From contig NZ_CP102486.1 of assembly GCF_026261605.1 (NCBI RefSeq), positions 1,674,001-1,738,000 on the forward strand: 64,000 bases of DNA, written 5' to 3'. The translations under genes were made by a program, and so were the position numbers. This stretch comes from Dechloromonas sp. A34. GTDB lineage: Bacteria; Pseudomonadota; Gammaproteobacteria; Burkholderiales; Rhodocyclaceae. Below the pieces are notes generated by a model. That model saw only the letters and a list, made by a program, of their open reading frames with translations. It was not told where the DNA came from and searched no databases. Below, piece after piece: positions 8,305-16,945 of the stretch; the stretch's first letter is position 1; the number at the start of each line of letters is the position of its first letter.

Positions 8305-11300
8305 ATGCGCCTAATCGAAGTGTTGAAAAATTCCCGTGCCCATTTGTTTGCGGTTGCGCTGCTCCTCATGCCGACGGCGGTTTTGGCTGGCATGACAATA
8401 AGCTCGGCGACGGTAAATGGCGGCGTAACGACCACGGTTGTGCCGGGTGCGACGATTGCCGCGACACTTCAAGTGGCGCTCGCTGGCAACGGCGACAAAT
8501 GGGGTTCTGTCTCCTGGGTAATTGGCAGCTCGCCGGCAGTCTGCGACTCATCAGTGGATTTTGACGGTCCTGGAACCTATAGCCACACCTTCGATATGGT
8601 GGCGCCGGCGACGGCGGGGACTTATGACGTCAGATTCATCGCCTACAAGAATGGAAACTGTTCGGGAAATACTAATGACTCGCGGAGCCTGCCATCAGGG
8701 GTTATCGTTTCTCCCGCACCGGCTGCTTGTGCTCAACCAGCGAATACCCCCAGCGGATTGACGCTGACTTGCCAGTGCGACAGCTTTGGTCGCAGCGCGC
8801 TGAACCCTTCGCCAATTTTTACCAGTAGCAACTGGACCGTGTCGACCAGCGACAGCACGGGCGTCGTTCCTTACATCAATCCGTCCACCGGCTTCCTGCG
8901 CTTGACCGAAAAAACCGGCAACAACGCCAAGGCTGCGACTGCTCCCGGATTCTTTCCGGCTGCCGGCAATTACATTTCAGTCGAATTCAAGCACTACGCC
9001 TACAACGGCAGTGGCGCTGACGGTATCGCCGTGACGCTTTCCGACTACTCGGTGCCGGCGGTTCCCGGCGGTTTTGGTGGTTCGCTCGGCTACGCCCAGA
9101 GAAGCGGAATCAGTGGCTTTGCCGGCGGCTGGATTGGTGTGGCGATTGACGAATTCGGAAATTATTCCAATCCCACCGAGGGGCGGGTCGGTGGCATCGG
9201 ATTGGTTCAGGACGGGGTTGCTGTTCGTGGATCGGGTTCGGGCACCAGCGGCTATCCTTATCTCAGCGGCACCCCAAGTTTCATCTCGCCAAGAGTCGAC
9301 AATGCCGGTTCGACCTCGCCCGCCTATGGCCACTACTATCAGATCATTGTCGATGCCCGGAATACGGTTGCCGGCCAAACCTGGGTGGCGGTCAATCGCG
9401 ACACGAGCGGAACGGGCGGCAGTTATGCCCCGCTGGTTGCCTCTTTCGATGCCTATGCGGCGGCGGCCAATGCGGGCTACACCCAGGCGGTCGTGCCGGC
9501 CAACTGGCAGTTGTCATTCACCGGCTCGACCGGCGGCTCGACCAATATTCACGAACTCGACGAGGTGAGGATCTGTGCCCAGTATTACGTGCCGCCGGAT
9601 GGCGGTGTGGCGGGTGGGTTCAGTGCCATTGACGATGCCTATTCCAGCACTGTGCAGAATTTCCTCTCGGGCCATATCTACACCAAGCTGGTCGCTACGG
9701 CATTCAAGCTCAAGGTGGCTGCGCTTGCCAACAGCCAGATCCAGACGACATACGCGGCCAGCGGTACGAAAAACGTCACTATCAAGCTGGTAGACAATAG
9801 CGATGGGCAGTGCGGCACCGATGCGACTCGCGCAACGGCATGTGCCACAACGGCGTGTAACGGCAAGCCGGCGGTGGCTGGCGGCAGCCAGACGCTGGCA
9901 TTCTCTTCCACCGACAAGGGGGTCAAGACAACCGGCAATTTCACGCTGAATTCGGCTTATCCCAATCTGGTGGCCGTGATGACCGAAGGTGCGGTGACCG
10001 CATGTTCGGTCGATACATTCGCCGTCCGGCCAAGCAAATTCATGAGTGTCAGTTCGTCGGCAACGAATGCGGCCCTGACCGGGACGCCAAAATTCAAAGC
10101 CGGTACCGACAGCTTTACCCTCTCCGCCACGGCCAACGCAGGTGGCTACACCGGAACACCGAAAATCAATGCCGCGGCGATGGCGGCGAGTGGCGTGGGC
10201 TGGACGGTCGGCGCCTTAATGCCAACGACCTTCCCGAATGCGATATCCGGCGCCTCGACATCGGTCGCCACCGGCTATTTCAAGTATGGCGAAGTCGGCA
10301 ATTTCCGTTTTCTGGGCTTTGACCCGGCGACCAATGTCGCCTCGGCACGCGGGATCTATGACGACGACTGGGTGACGGTCGACAGCGTAGCGACCAAGAA
10401 CGATTGCGTGGCGAACAGCTATGCCAATACCAAGGATGGCAGCGGCAAATACGGCTGCCTCTTCGGCTTGCAGGACACCGGAGCTTCGGGGCCGAACTCC
10501 GACCTCTTCGGGCGCTTCGTGCCGGATCGCTTCGTCTATCTCGGTGGCGGCCTAACGCCTTTTTGCAGTAGTGCCTCGCCGTTCACCTACATGGGGCAGC
10601 CAGGTCTGGGCGTGGCTTATCGCCTTCAGGCCGTCAACGGGGGAGGGGTAGTGACCACCAACTATTCGCAGGCACTTGGCTATCCGGTCGCCAACCCGGT
10701 GCTGGTTGCCGAAGATCAGGCCGCCACCAACCAGGGCTGCGATCTGGCCAGCCGGATAAGCGGGGTACCGGCCGGTCAATGGTCGGCTGGTGTCTACGCG
10801 GTCAATGACGCCAATGCCAATAACGTGCCGGATACCGCCAGCGCGACCTTCTCGCGGCCCACGACACCCGTGGCGCTGACGTCGGCCACTTGTGCGGCCA
10901 ACCGGGCGAGTGCCGGCGGACCGTTCTGGTTGCTCGACATCGGGGTTTCGATGAGCGACAGCGATGCCGGTGCTGCGTTGATCGCACCGGACATGGATGC
11001 CGCAACCGGTGGGACATGCTCAACCTGTACGGCACGAAAAATTGGCGCCACCGGATTTGCCTACGGTCGCCTATGGCTCAATAACGCCTATGGTTCCGAA
11101 ATGCTGCCGCTGCCGCTGCCGGTGCATGCGCAGTACTGGGGGGCTTCAGGATGGCAAAAAAACACGGCGGATAGTTGTACGGCGCTGACCCAGCCAACGC
11201 GGCAGGATACGGGAAATGGTGGTTTGAAGTTTTATGCCCCACCCGATATGCCGAGAAATGCCTTGGCGCCTGGCGAGGTGGTATCCCAGATGGGCGGCTC

Positions 11301-11523
11301 GACCAGTGCCAGTGTGACGCTACTCGCCGGCGATGCGCGGCTGCTGTTACGTAGCCCGGGTTCCGCCACCCAAGGTCCAGGGAACGGAAATTTCGGTTAT
11401 CTGGATGTAATCGGCAGCAAGTTGTTTCCATCCGCCTGGTTACCATCCTCTGGAAATGCCCGCGCCTGCTTCGGCGCATGCGGCCCGCGCTCGCCCGTGA
11501 TCTATTTGCGGGAAAGCTACTAG
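8305..11523 (+). CDS. mshQ: MshQ-type secreted/tip protein with lectin-like domain and DUF6701
   Basis: Very large exported protein, 1072 residues, with signal peptide at about 1-28 (ends TAVLAG). ATG 8305 is preceded by GGGAGGAAA. Residues about 30-140 form a beta-rich region. Residues about 160-430 look like an L-type-lectin fold, with GADGIAVTLSD, GGSLGYA and GVAIDEFGNY. The C-terminal half matches the general character of DUF6701/MshQ: low-complexity Ser/Thr/Gly/Ala-rich beta sheets with scattered cysteine pairs. In this gene position MshQ is the expected protein; a tip adhesin role is inference from the lectin-like part. A gap of 72 bases separates it from mshI. Confidence 0.85.
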   Translation: MRLIEVLKNSRAHLFAVALLLMPTAVLAGMTISSATVNGGVTTTVVPGATIAATLQVALAGNGDKWGSVSWVIGSSPAVCDSSVDFDGPGTYSHTFDMVAPATAGTYDVRFIAYKNGNCSGNTNDSRSLPSGVIVSPAPAACAQPANTPSGLTLTCQCDSFGRSALNPSPIFTSSNWTVSTSDSTGVVPYINPSTGFLRLTEKTGNNAKAATAPGFFPAAGNYISVEFKHYAYNGSGADGIAVTLSDYSVPAVPGGFGGSLGYAQRSGISGFAGGWIGVAIDEFGNYSNPTEGRVGGIGLVQDGVAVRGSGSGTSGYPYLSGTPSFISPRVDNAGSTSPAYGHYYQIIVDARNTVAGQTWVAVNRDTSGTGGSYAPLVASFDAYAAAANAGYTQAVVPANWQLSFTGSTGGSTNIHELDEVRICAQYYVPPDGGVAGGFSAIDDAYSSTVQNFLSGHIYTKLVATAFKLKVAALANSQIQTTYAASGTKNVTIKLVDNSDGQCGTDATRATACATTACNGKPAVAGGSQTLAFSSTDKGVKTTGNFTLNSAYPNLVAVMTEGAVTACSVDTFAVRPSKFMSVSSSATNAALTGTPKFKAGTDSFTLSATANAGGYTGTPKINAAAMAASGVGWTVGALMPTTFPNAISGASTSVATGYFKYGEVGNFRFLGFDPATNVASARGIYDDDWVTVDSVATKNDCVANSYANTKDGSGKYGCLFGLQDTGASGPNSDLFGRFVPDRFVYLGGGLTPFCSSASPFTYMGQPGLGVAYRLQAVNGGGVVTTNYSQALGYPVANPVLVAEDQAATNQGCDLASRISGVPAGQWSAGVYAVNDANANNVPDTASATFSRPTTPVALTSATCAANRASAGGPFWLLDIGVSMSDSDAGAALIAPDMDAATGGTCSTCTARKIGATGFAYGRLWLNNAYGSEMLPLPLPVHAQYWGASGWQKNTADSCTALTQPTRQDTGNGGLKFYAPPDMPRNALAPGEVVSQMGGSTSASVTLLAGDARLLLRSPGSATQGPGNGNFGYLDVIGSKLFPSAWLPSSGNARACFGACGPRSPVIYLRESY

Positions 11524-11539
11524 TTTTAAGAAAAAACCA

Positions 11540-11568
11540 TTGAAAAATAATGTGTTACTGGATATCCT
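11540..11568 (+). promoter_or_regulatory. possible sigma-70 promoter for the mshI-mshN block
   Basis: TTGAAA (11540-11545) and TATCCT (11563-11568) with a 17-base spacer in the AT-rich gap between mshQ and mshI. The -35 is near perfect, the -10 is moderate. It would allow the second MSHA block to be transcribed independently of the pilin block. Confidence 0.38.
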
Positions 11569-11595
11569 TGCGAAAAAACATGAGGTACAGGGGCG

Positions 11596-12522
11596 ATGTG
11601 GCCGAAGTTTGCGGCGAAATATGACGAGGGGTGGTTGGCAGTCGTCCGTCAGGGGGATCGCCTGGATCTTGCCCATGTCATTCGCGCCGTCGGCAAGTCC
11701 CCGGAAATCCGGCTCTGCGACTCGTTCCGGATCGAGAAGGACGAGGCCGATGCCTTGTCCCGACTGGCTCAGAGCCGCAGTCTGAAACGCTATCGTTGTG
11801 CCAGCTTGCTCGACGAGCGCGATTACCGTATCGTGCAGGTCGAGGCGCCCAACGTGCCGGCTGCGGAGCGCCTGCAGGCGACGCGCTGGCGCCTCAAGGA
11901 TCAACTCGATTTCGCGGCCGAGAGCGCCGCCCTGGCCGTTGCCGAGATACCGACCGAAGGCAACCGGCAGGCCAATGTTTTTGCGGTGGCCGCGCCGGCC
12001 GAGGTGATCGGCGAGCGCATGGCGCTTTTTCAGGAAGCCAAGGTGCCCCTGGAGGCGATCGACATTCCCGAAATGGCGGTGCGCAACGTGGCGGCCCTGT
12101 TCGAGGAAGAGAATCGCGGCCTGGCCTTCCTGGCGCTAAGCGAAGGCAATGGTCTGCTGACCATCACCTATCGCGGCGAGCTCTACCTGTCGCGGCGCAT
12201 CGAACTCTCCTCGGCGGTGCTGGCCGGGGCCGACGATGAAAAGCGCGGCCAGTTGCTGGAGCGCCTGGCGCTGGAACTGCAACGCACGCTGGATAATTTC
12301 GATCGCCAGTACGGCTTTATTTCGGTATCCCGCCTGCTGGTCGCTTCCGATCACGATTGTGTCGGAATGGTTGCGGCGCTGGCCGGCAATCTCTATCTGC
12401 CGGTACAGGCGGTCGATCTCGCCCCGGTGCTCGATTTCACGGCGTTGCCCGAACTGCGCTCGCTCGAACGCCAGGGGCAAAGCCTGCTGGCGATCGGTGC
12501 CGCCTTGAGGACGGCGCCATGA
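11596..12522 (+). CDS. mshI: MSHA biogenesis protein MshI (PilM-like)
   Basis: 308-residue PilM/actin-like cytoplasmic protein expected to join the inner-membrane alignment complex with the PilN/PilO-like proteins encoded next. No transmembrane segment is present. The ORF shows alternating beta/alpha character and the ERLALELQRTLDNFDRQYG segment typical of PilM/MshI families. ATG 11596 follows the weak site CAGGGG. The stop overlaps an ATG at 12519 that begins the 110-base segment described separately. Confidence 0.82.
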   Translation: MWPKFAAKYDEGWLAVVRQGDRLDLAHVIRAVGKSPEIRLCDSFRIEKDEADALSRLAQSRSLKRYRCASLLDERDYRIVQVEAPNVPAAERLQATRWRLKDQLDFAAESAALAVAEIPTEGNRQANVFAVAAPAEVIGERMALFQEAKVPLEAIDIPEMAVRNVAALFEEENRGLAFLALSEGNGLLTITYRGELYLSRRIELSSAVLAGADDEKRGQLLERLALELQRTLDNFDRQYGFISVSRLLVASDHDCVGMVAALAGNLYLPVQAVDLAPVLDFTALPELRSLERQGQSLLAIGAALRTAP

Positions 12523-12634
12523 GCAGGAAGCAGGGGCCCCGCGCAGCGGGGATGCGACCGCCCGCGAATGTCGCCCACCGCCGACCCACAGTGGCCAGGA
12601 GACCGATGGCCGGCAAGGAAGCGGCGCCATGAGC
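12512..12634 (+). repeat. 110-base segment bounded by 13-base direct repeats between mshI and the next msh gene
   Basis: The sequence CGGCGCCATGAGC occurs at 12512-12524, spanning the mshI stop, and again at 12622-12634, spanning the start of the PilN-like gene. The interval could encode a 37-residue peptide (ATG 12519 to TGA 12632) whose stop overlaps the next start, and it contains the small palindrome CCCCGC-GCA-GCGGGG. It looks like an insertion or duplication that kept translational coupling. The peptide is not recognisable and is probably not a gene. Confidence 0.5.
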
Positions 12635-13288
12635 CAGCAGATCAACCTGTTGCTCCCCGAGCTGCGCCCGCGTTTCGACTGGCTGGGCTTGCCGGTCGTC
12701 GCCTCGGCGGCGCTTGCCGGCCTGCTGCTGGTCGCCGCTCTTGGGTCTTACGCGGTCTGGCAGGCCAACCGCCTGCAGGCGCGGGATGGCGAGCTGGGCA
12801 GCCGCTTGCTCGCCTTGCAAGGCCAGGTCCAGGCCCAGGCCAAGGCCCTCGCAGGTCGCCAGGGCGACCCCGCGCTGCCCGGAGAAATCGCGGCGACCCG
12901 TCTGGCGGTCAGTCAGCGGCGGGAGGTGATGGCGGTGATCGAGCAGGGAGCCACCGGCGACGCGCCGGGTTACACCGCGCTTTTGCAGGGTTTCTCGCGC
13001 CAAGTCGCCGCCGGCGTCTGGCTGGTCGGCTTTTCCTTTGCCGGCAAGGATGTCGAAATTCGTGGCCGACTGACCGATCCGGGCCTGTTGCCGCCCTACA
13101 TCAGCCGACTCAACGACGAGCCGGCCTTTGCCGGCCGGCGTTTTGCCCGGCTCGACATGAAGGGGGTCGATCCGGCCGCCGATGTGCGCGATGGCGCCCC
13201 GGCCACGGCCAAACCCCAGGTGCCCGGCCGCTATACCGAATTTGCCCTGCGTTCCGAGCAGCTACCGGCCGGCGAGGGGCGCCCATGA
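12629..13288 (+). CDS. MSHA PilN-like inner-membrane protein (second MshI-type component)
   Basis: 219 residues: short cytoplasmic N-terminus starting MSQQINLLLPELRP, the conserved NLLP motif of PilN proteins that binds PilM. One transmembrane helix follows at about 24-46, then a coiled-coil stretch and a ferredoxin-like periplasmic domain (AAGVWLVGFSF). In MSHA loci this is annotated as MshI2 or as a PilN-domain protein. Start ATG 12629 overlaps the stop of the short upstream frame, and the stop overlaps mshJ as ATGA. Confidence 0.8.
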   Translation: MSQQINLLLPELRPRFDWLGLPVVASAALAGLLLVAALGSYAVWQANRLQARDGELGSRLLALQGQVQAQAKALAGRQGDPALPGEIAATRLAVSQRREVMAVIEQGATGDAPGYTALLQGFSRQVAAGVWLVGFSFAGKDVEIRGRLTDPGLLPPYISRLNDEPAFAGRRFARLDMKGVDPAADVRDGAPATAKPQVPGRYTEFALRSEQLPAGEGRP

Positions 13289-13965
13289 GTGCTCCACTCC
13301 CGGGTTGGGCTAAGCTGAAGGAGCGTTATGGCGCGCTGCAGCCCCGCGAACGCGGCCTGGTGGCGGCCGCCCTGATCCTCGGGCCGCTGCTGATCGGCTA
13401 TTCCCTGGTCGTCGACCCGCGAACGGCCGCGATTCGCCGCCTGGAGCAGAGCATCGTTCGCCAGAGTGCTTCGGTCAGCGAGATGGAGGCCCAGATTGCC
13501 ACCTTGCAGCAGCAGTTGCAGATCGATCCGGATGCCGGCCGCAAGGCGGAACTGACGGCACTGATCGCCGAGCGCGACGGGCTGGATGGGCAGTTGAAAC
13601 AATTCGGCAGTGCCCTGGTCCGTCCGGAGCAGATGAATGCCCTGCTCGAAGGTTTGCTGAACCGGCATGCCGGTCTGCGCCTGCTCAGCCTGAAAACGCT
13701 GGCGCCGCAGAGCATCCTGGGTCAGAAGCCTGCCGAAGGCGACAAGAAGCCGGTCGAACGCAGTTTCGATCTTTACCGGCATGGTGTCGAAATCCGCCTC
13801 GAAGGCCGCTATGGTGACCTGCAGGCCTATCTCGAGCAGCTCGAAAAGCTGCCGCAACGCCTGCTCTGGGGCAGCTTGAGCTATCGGGTGGTCGACCACC
13901 CGCGGGCTGAAATGACCCTCACAGTCTATACCTTGAGCCCGGAGCGGACATGGCTGGCCTTGTGA
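13285..13965 (+). CDS. mshJ: MSHA biogenesis protein MshJ (PilO-like)
   Basis: 226-residue PilO/GspM-like protein with one transmembrane helix near residues 22-42 (AAALILGPLLIGYSLVV). A coiled-coil segment (SVSEMEAQIATLQQQL) and a ferredoxin-like C-terminal domain follow. The real start is ATG 13285, which overlaps the preceding stop; a longer open frame upstream is only the GC-rich shadow of the PilN-like gene. Together with MshI, the PilN-like protein and MshK it forms the alignment complex linking platform and secretin. Confidence 0.85.
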   Translation: MSAPLPGWAKLKERYGALQPRERGLVAAALILGPLLIGYSLVVDPRTAAIRRLEQSIVRQSASVSEMEAQIATLQQQLQIDPDAGRKAELTALIAERDGLDGQLKQFGSALVRPEQMNALLEGLLNRHAGLRLLSLKTLAPQSILGQKPAEGDKKPVERSFDLYRHGVEIRLEGRYGDLQAYLEQLEKLPQRLLWGSLSYRVVDHPRAEMTLTVYTLSPERTWLAL

Positions 13966-14345
13966 GACTGTTCGTGGTCGCCGCATTAGCCCTGGCGGCG
14001 CCGACTTTCGCCGAGGCCGATGATCCGACGCGGCCGCCGGCCGCCTGGTCAGCCCCGGCCGATGACGGTTCGTCCGCGGCGAACGATGCCGGCGGCCTGC
14101 GCTTGCAGTCGGTCAAGTTGCCGCAGCGCGGCAAGGCGGTCGCCGTCATCGGCGGCAAGACCGTGGTGGTCGGCGAGCGCATCGGCGATGCGACGCTGAT
14201 CCGGCTCAGCGAGCGCGAGGCCGTGTTACAGGGGGCGGATGGGGTGACCCATCTTTACCTGACGCCGGATGTGGAAAAACAGATGATCGTTACGCCCAAA
14301 TCCCGCAAGGCAGGGAAAACCGGGCAAATGAAGGATGTGCCATGA
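13950..14345 (+). CDS. mshK: MSHA biogenesis protein MshK (PilP-like)
   Basis: 131 residues with a Sec signal peptide at about 1-22 (ALALAAPTFAEA) followed by DDPTRPP, a motif common in MshK and GspC/PilP-like proteins. The C-terminal half has the small beta domain (KAVAVIGGKTVVVGERIGD) that contacts the secretin. The gene overlaps mshJ by 16 bases and mshL by 4 bases, so it is translationally coupled on both sides. Confidence 0.82.
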   Translation: MAGLVRLFVVAALALAAPTFAEADDPTRPPAAWSAPADDGSSAANDAGGLRLQSVKLPQRGKAVAVIGGKTVVVGERIGDATLIRLSEREAVLQGADGVTHLYLTPDVEKQMIVTPKSRKAGKTGQMKDVP

Positions 14346-16087
14346 GCAAGATGTGGATCGCTGCCTTGTCGGGGCTCGCGCTGGCTGGCTGCAGCAACCA
14401 GTACGCCCAGCGGGGCGAGGCTTTCGACCGCATAGACCAGCAACTCGCCGCGGCGTCGGCCAGCAAGGCGAAACCGGCGTCGGCCGATATCGTCGGCCAG
14501 GCCATGGTGCCTCCGCTGCAACTGGAACAGCCGGTCGCGCCCAAGGCGGAAGCGCGCTTCAACCTGGCGGTGAATAACGCACCGGCAACCCAGGTCCTGA
14601 CCGCACTGGTCTCCGGCACCCCGTACAGCATGGTCTTTCCGCCAGAACTGTCGGGGACGGTCAGCCTCAACCTGAAGAACATCACGGTGCGCGAGGCGCT
14701 CGACACCTTGCGCGACGTCTATGGCTACGACTACCGCGTTCAGGGCAATCGCATCTACGTCCAACCGAATACCATCCAGACGCGGATTTTCAAGATCAAC
14801 TACCTGGCCAACCGCCGCCAGGGCAGCAGCGACATGCGGGTGACCGGCAGTTCGCCTTCGACCTCAGGTCCGACGACGAGCGGCAGTTCGGCCACCGGGC
14901 AGGCGGTGAACAACCCGGCTGGCGGCCCGGGGGGCAACCAGGGACAGCGTGCGAATGACAGCGCCCGTGTCCAGACCACCTCGGACTACGATTTCTGGAA
15001 GGATCTCGGGGCCGCGCTGAAAACCATCATCGGCGATGCCGATGGGCGCAACGTCATCGTCAACCCGGCTTCCGGTGTTGTGCTGATCAAGGCCATGCCG
15101 GGCGATCTGCGCTCGGTCGAGGAATATCTGAAGGCGACGCAACTGGTGGTCGAGCGTCAGGTCATGCTGGAAGCCAAGATCCTCGAGGTTTCGCTCAATG
15201 ACTCGTTCCAGACCGGTATCAACTGGAGCAAGTTCGGTGGCCTGACCAATCACTTCGGCCTGGGGATCGTCGCCCCCGGCGCCAACCTGAGCGTCACCGG
15301 CAATCTGGTCGGCAGTGCGGTCGGTATTCCTTCCTCCACCGGTTCGACCACCACCGGATTCGCCCCGAATGCGGCCGGTACCCTGGTGACCAGTGGCGGC
15401 CGGGGATTCTTCGGACTCGCTTTCCAGTCCAGCAATTTCGCCGCACTGCTTTCCTTCCTCGAAGGCCAGGGCGATGTGCAGGTGCTGTCCAGCCCGCGCA
15501 TCGCGACGACCAATAACCAGAAGGCCGTGCTCAAGGTCGGGACCGACGATTACTTCGTTACCGGCATCAGCACCAACACGACGACCAGCGCCTCGGGCAA
15601 CGTCGTGACCCCGAACATCACGCTGCAGCCCTTCTTCTCCGGCATCGCCCTCGACGTGACGCCGCAGATCGACGAGGGCGGCAACATCATTTTGCATGTC
15701 CATCCCTCGGTCAGTGTCGTCGAGGAAAAGACCAAGAACGTCAATCTTGGCGACCTCGGCACCTTCACGCTGCCGCTCGCCTCGAGCAGCATCAACGAGA
15801 CCGACAGTATCGTCCGCGTCCAGGACGGCAGCATCGTCGCCATCGGCGGCCTGATGAGCCAGGAGCAGTCGACCAGCCGTAACGGTCTGCCCGGGATCAG
15901 CGGCGTGCCCGGACTGGGCCTGTTGTTCGGCCAGAAATCCGGAGCCAATCGCAAGCGCGAACTGGTGATCCTGATGCGCTCGACGATCATCCACGGCGAC
16001 GAATCCTGGCGCGAAGCGGCGGCTGAAAGCCAGAGCCGCCTGCAAGGGCTCGATCCGCGCAGCCAGCGCAGCGTCGGCTGGCAATAG
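14342..16087 (+). CDS. mshL: MSHA outer-membrane secretin MshL
   Basis: 581-residue GspD/PilQ-family secretin that forms the outer-membrane pore for the MSHA pilus. The N-terminus is a lipoprotein signal (LSGLALAGC, lipobox Cys near residue 17). N0-type domain (FNLAVNNAPATQVLTALV) and N1-type domain (about residues 75-260, split by a Ser/Gly/Thr-rich linker at about 165-205) precede the secretin beta-domain with VEEKTKNV and GLPGISGVPGLGLLFG near the C-terminus. Start overlaps the mshK stop. Confidence 0.94.
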   Translation: MSKMWIAALSGLALAGCSNQYAQRGEAFDRIDQQLAAASASKAKPASADIVGQAMVPPLQLEQPVAPKAEARFNLAVNNAPATQVLTALVSGTPYSMVFPPELSGTVSLNLKNITVREALDTLRDVYGYDYRVQGNRIYVQPNTIQTRIFKINYLANRRQGSSDMRVTGSSPSTSGPTTSGSSATGQAVNNPAGGPGGNQGQRANDSARVQTTSDYDFWKDLGAALKTIIGDADGRNVIVNPASGVVLIKAMPGDLRSVEEYLKATQLVVERQVMLEAKILEVSLNDSFQTGINWSKFGGLTNHFGLGIVAPGANLSVTGNLVGSAVGIPSSTGSTTTGFAPNAAGTLVTSGGRGFFGLAFQSSNFAALLSFLEGQGDVQVLSSPRIATTNNQKAVLKVGTDDYFVTGISTNTTTSASGNVVTPNITLQPFFSGIALDVTPQIDEGGNIILHVHPSVSVVEEKTKNVNLGDLGTFTLPLASSSINETDSIVRVQDGSIVAIGGLMSQEQSTSRNGLPGISGVPGLGLLFGQKSGANRKRELVILMRSTIIHGDESWREAAAESQSRLQGLDPRSQRSVGWQ

Positions 16088-16116
16088 CCAGCGGCGCAGG
16101 GAAAGGGGCACGCCGT

Positions 16117-16944
16117 TTGTATCTCGACCATTTCGGCCTGAGCGAACTGCCGTTCGGCATTACCCCAGATACCAGCTTCACGGTCATCACGCGCAGCCAT
16201 CAGGAGGCGCTCAATACGCTGCTCGTCGCCTTGGGCAGCGGCGAAGGTTTTATCAAGATCACCGGCGAGGTCGGCACCGGCAAGACCCTGCTTTGCCGCC
16301 GTCTGCTGCAGGCGCTGCCGACGGGCAGCGTTTCGGCCTACCTGCCCAATCCCTATCTCGCGCCGCGCACGCTGCAACTGGCGCTGGCCGAGGAGCTCGG
16401 CCTCGCGGTCAGCGGCGACAGCGACGACTATCACCTGCTACAAAGCATCAACCGGGCGCTCATGGAACACGCCGCAGCCGGCCGCCAGGTCGTCGTCTGC
16501 ATCGACGAGGCGCAGGCCATGCCGTTGGAGACGCTGGAGTCGCTGCGCCTCCTCTCCAACCTCGAGACCGAGAAGCGCAAGCTGCTGCAGATCATCCTGT
16601 TCGGCCAGCCGGAACTCGACCGCAAACTGGCCGAGCCTTCGGTGCGCCAATTGCTGCAACGCATCGCCTTCCATTACCGGCTGCACGGCCTTGATCGCCA
16701 GGAGGTGGCCAACTATCTGGCGCACCGGCTGCGCGTCGCCGGCTACCGCGGCGAGGGCGTCTTCGGGCCGCGCGCCGTGCGCAGCCTGCACCGGGCCAGC
16801 CGCGGCACACCGCGCCTGCTCAATATCCTCGCCCACAAGGCGCTGCTTGCGGTGTATGGCGAGGGCCGACACAGCGTCCGTCTCGGCCATGTCCGGCAGG
16901 CGGCGGCCGATACCGAAGGTGCCGATCGGCCGGGGTGGTGGTGA
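16117..16944 (+). CDS. mshM: MSHA biogenesis ATPase MshM (ExeA-like)
   Basis: 275-residue AAA ATPase of the ExeA/GspA type. It starts with TTG 16117 (MYLDHFGL, the usual MshM/ExeA beginning), preceded by AAAGGGG. Walker A GEVGTGKT lies near residues 51-58 and Walker B VVVCIDEAQAMP near 125-136. No C-terminal peptidoglycan-binding or transmembrane part is present, as in MshM. mshN follows one base after the stop. Confidence 0.9.
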   Translation: MYLDHFGLSELPFGITPDTSFTVITRSHQEALNTLLVALGSGEGFIKITGEVGTGKTLLCRRLLQALPTGSVSAYLPNPYLAPRTLQLALAEELGLAVSGDSDDYHLLQSINRALMEHAAAGRQVVVCIDEAQAMPLETLESLRLLSNLETEKRKLLQIILFGQPELDRKLAEPSVRQLLQRIAFHYRLHGLDRQEVANYLAHRLRVAGYRGEGVFGPRAVRSLHRASRGTPRLLNILAHKALLAVYGEGRHSVRLGHVRQAAADTEGADRPGWW

Positions 16945-16945
16945 G

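Noticed and set aside
12519..12632. 37-codon peptide between mshI and the PilN-like gene as a real gene
   Set aside because: Composition is Arg/Pro-rich and unlike any known pilus protein; it probably results from the inserted segment.
12568..13284. N-terminal extension of mshJ
   Set aside because: Overlaps the PilN-like gene in another frame; PilO-type sequence starts only at 13285.
14864..16111. Minus-strand frame over mshL
   Set aside because: Antisense shadow of a clear secretin gene.
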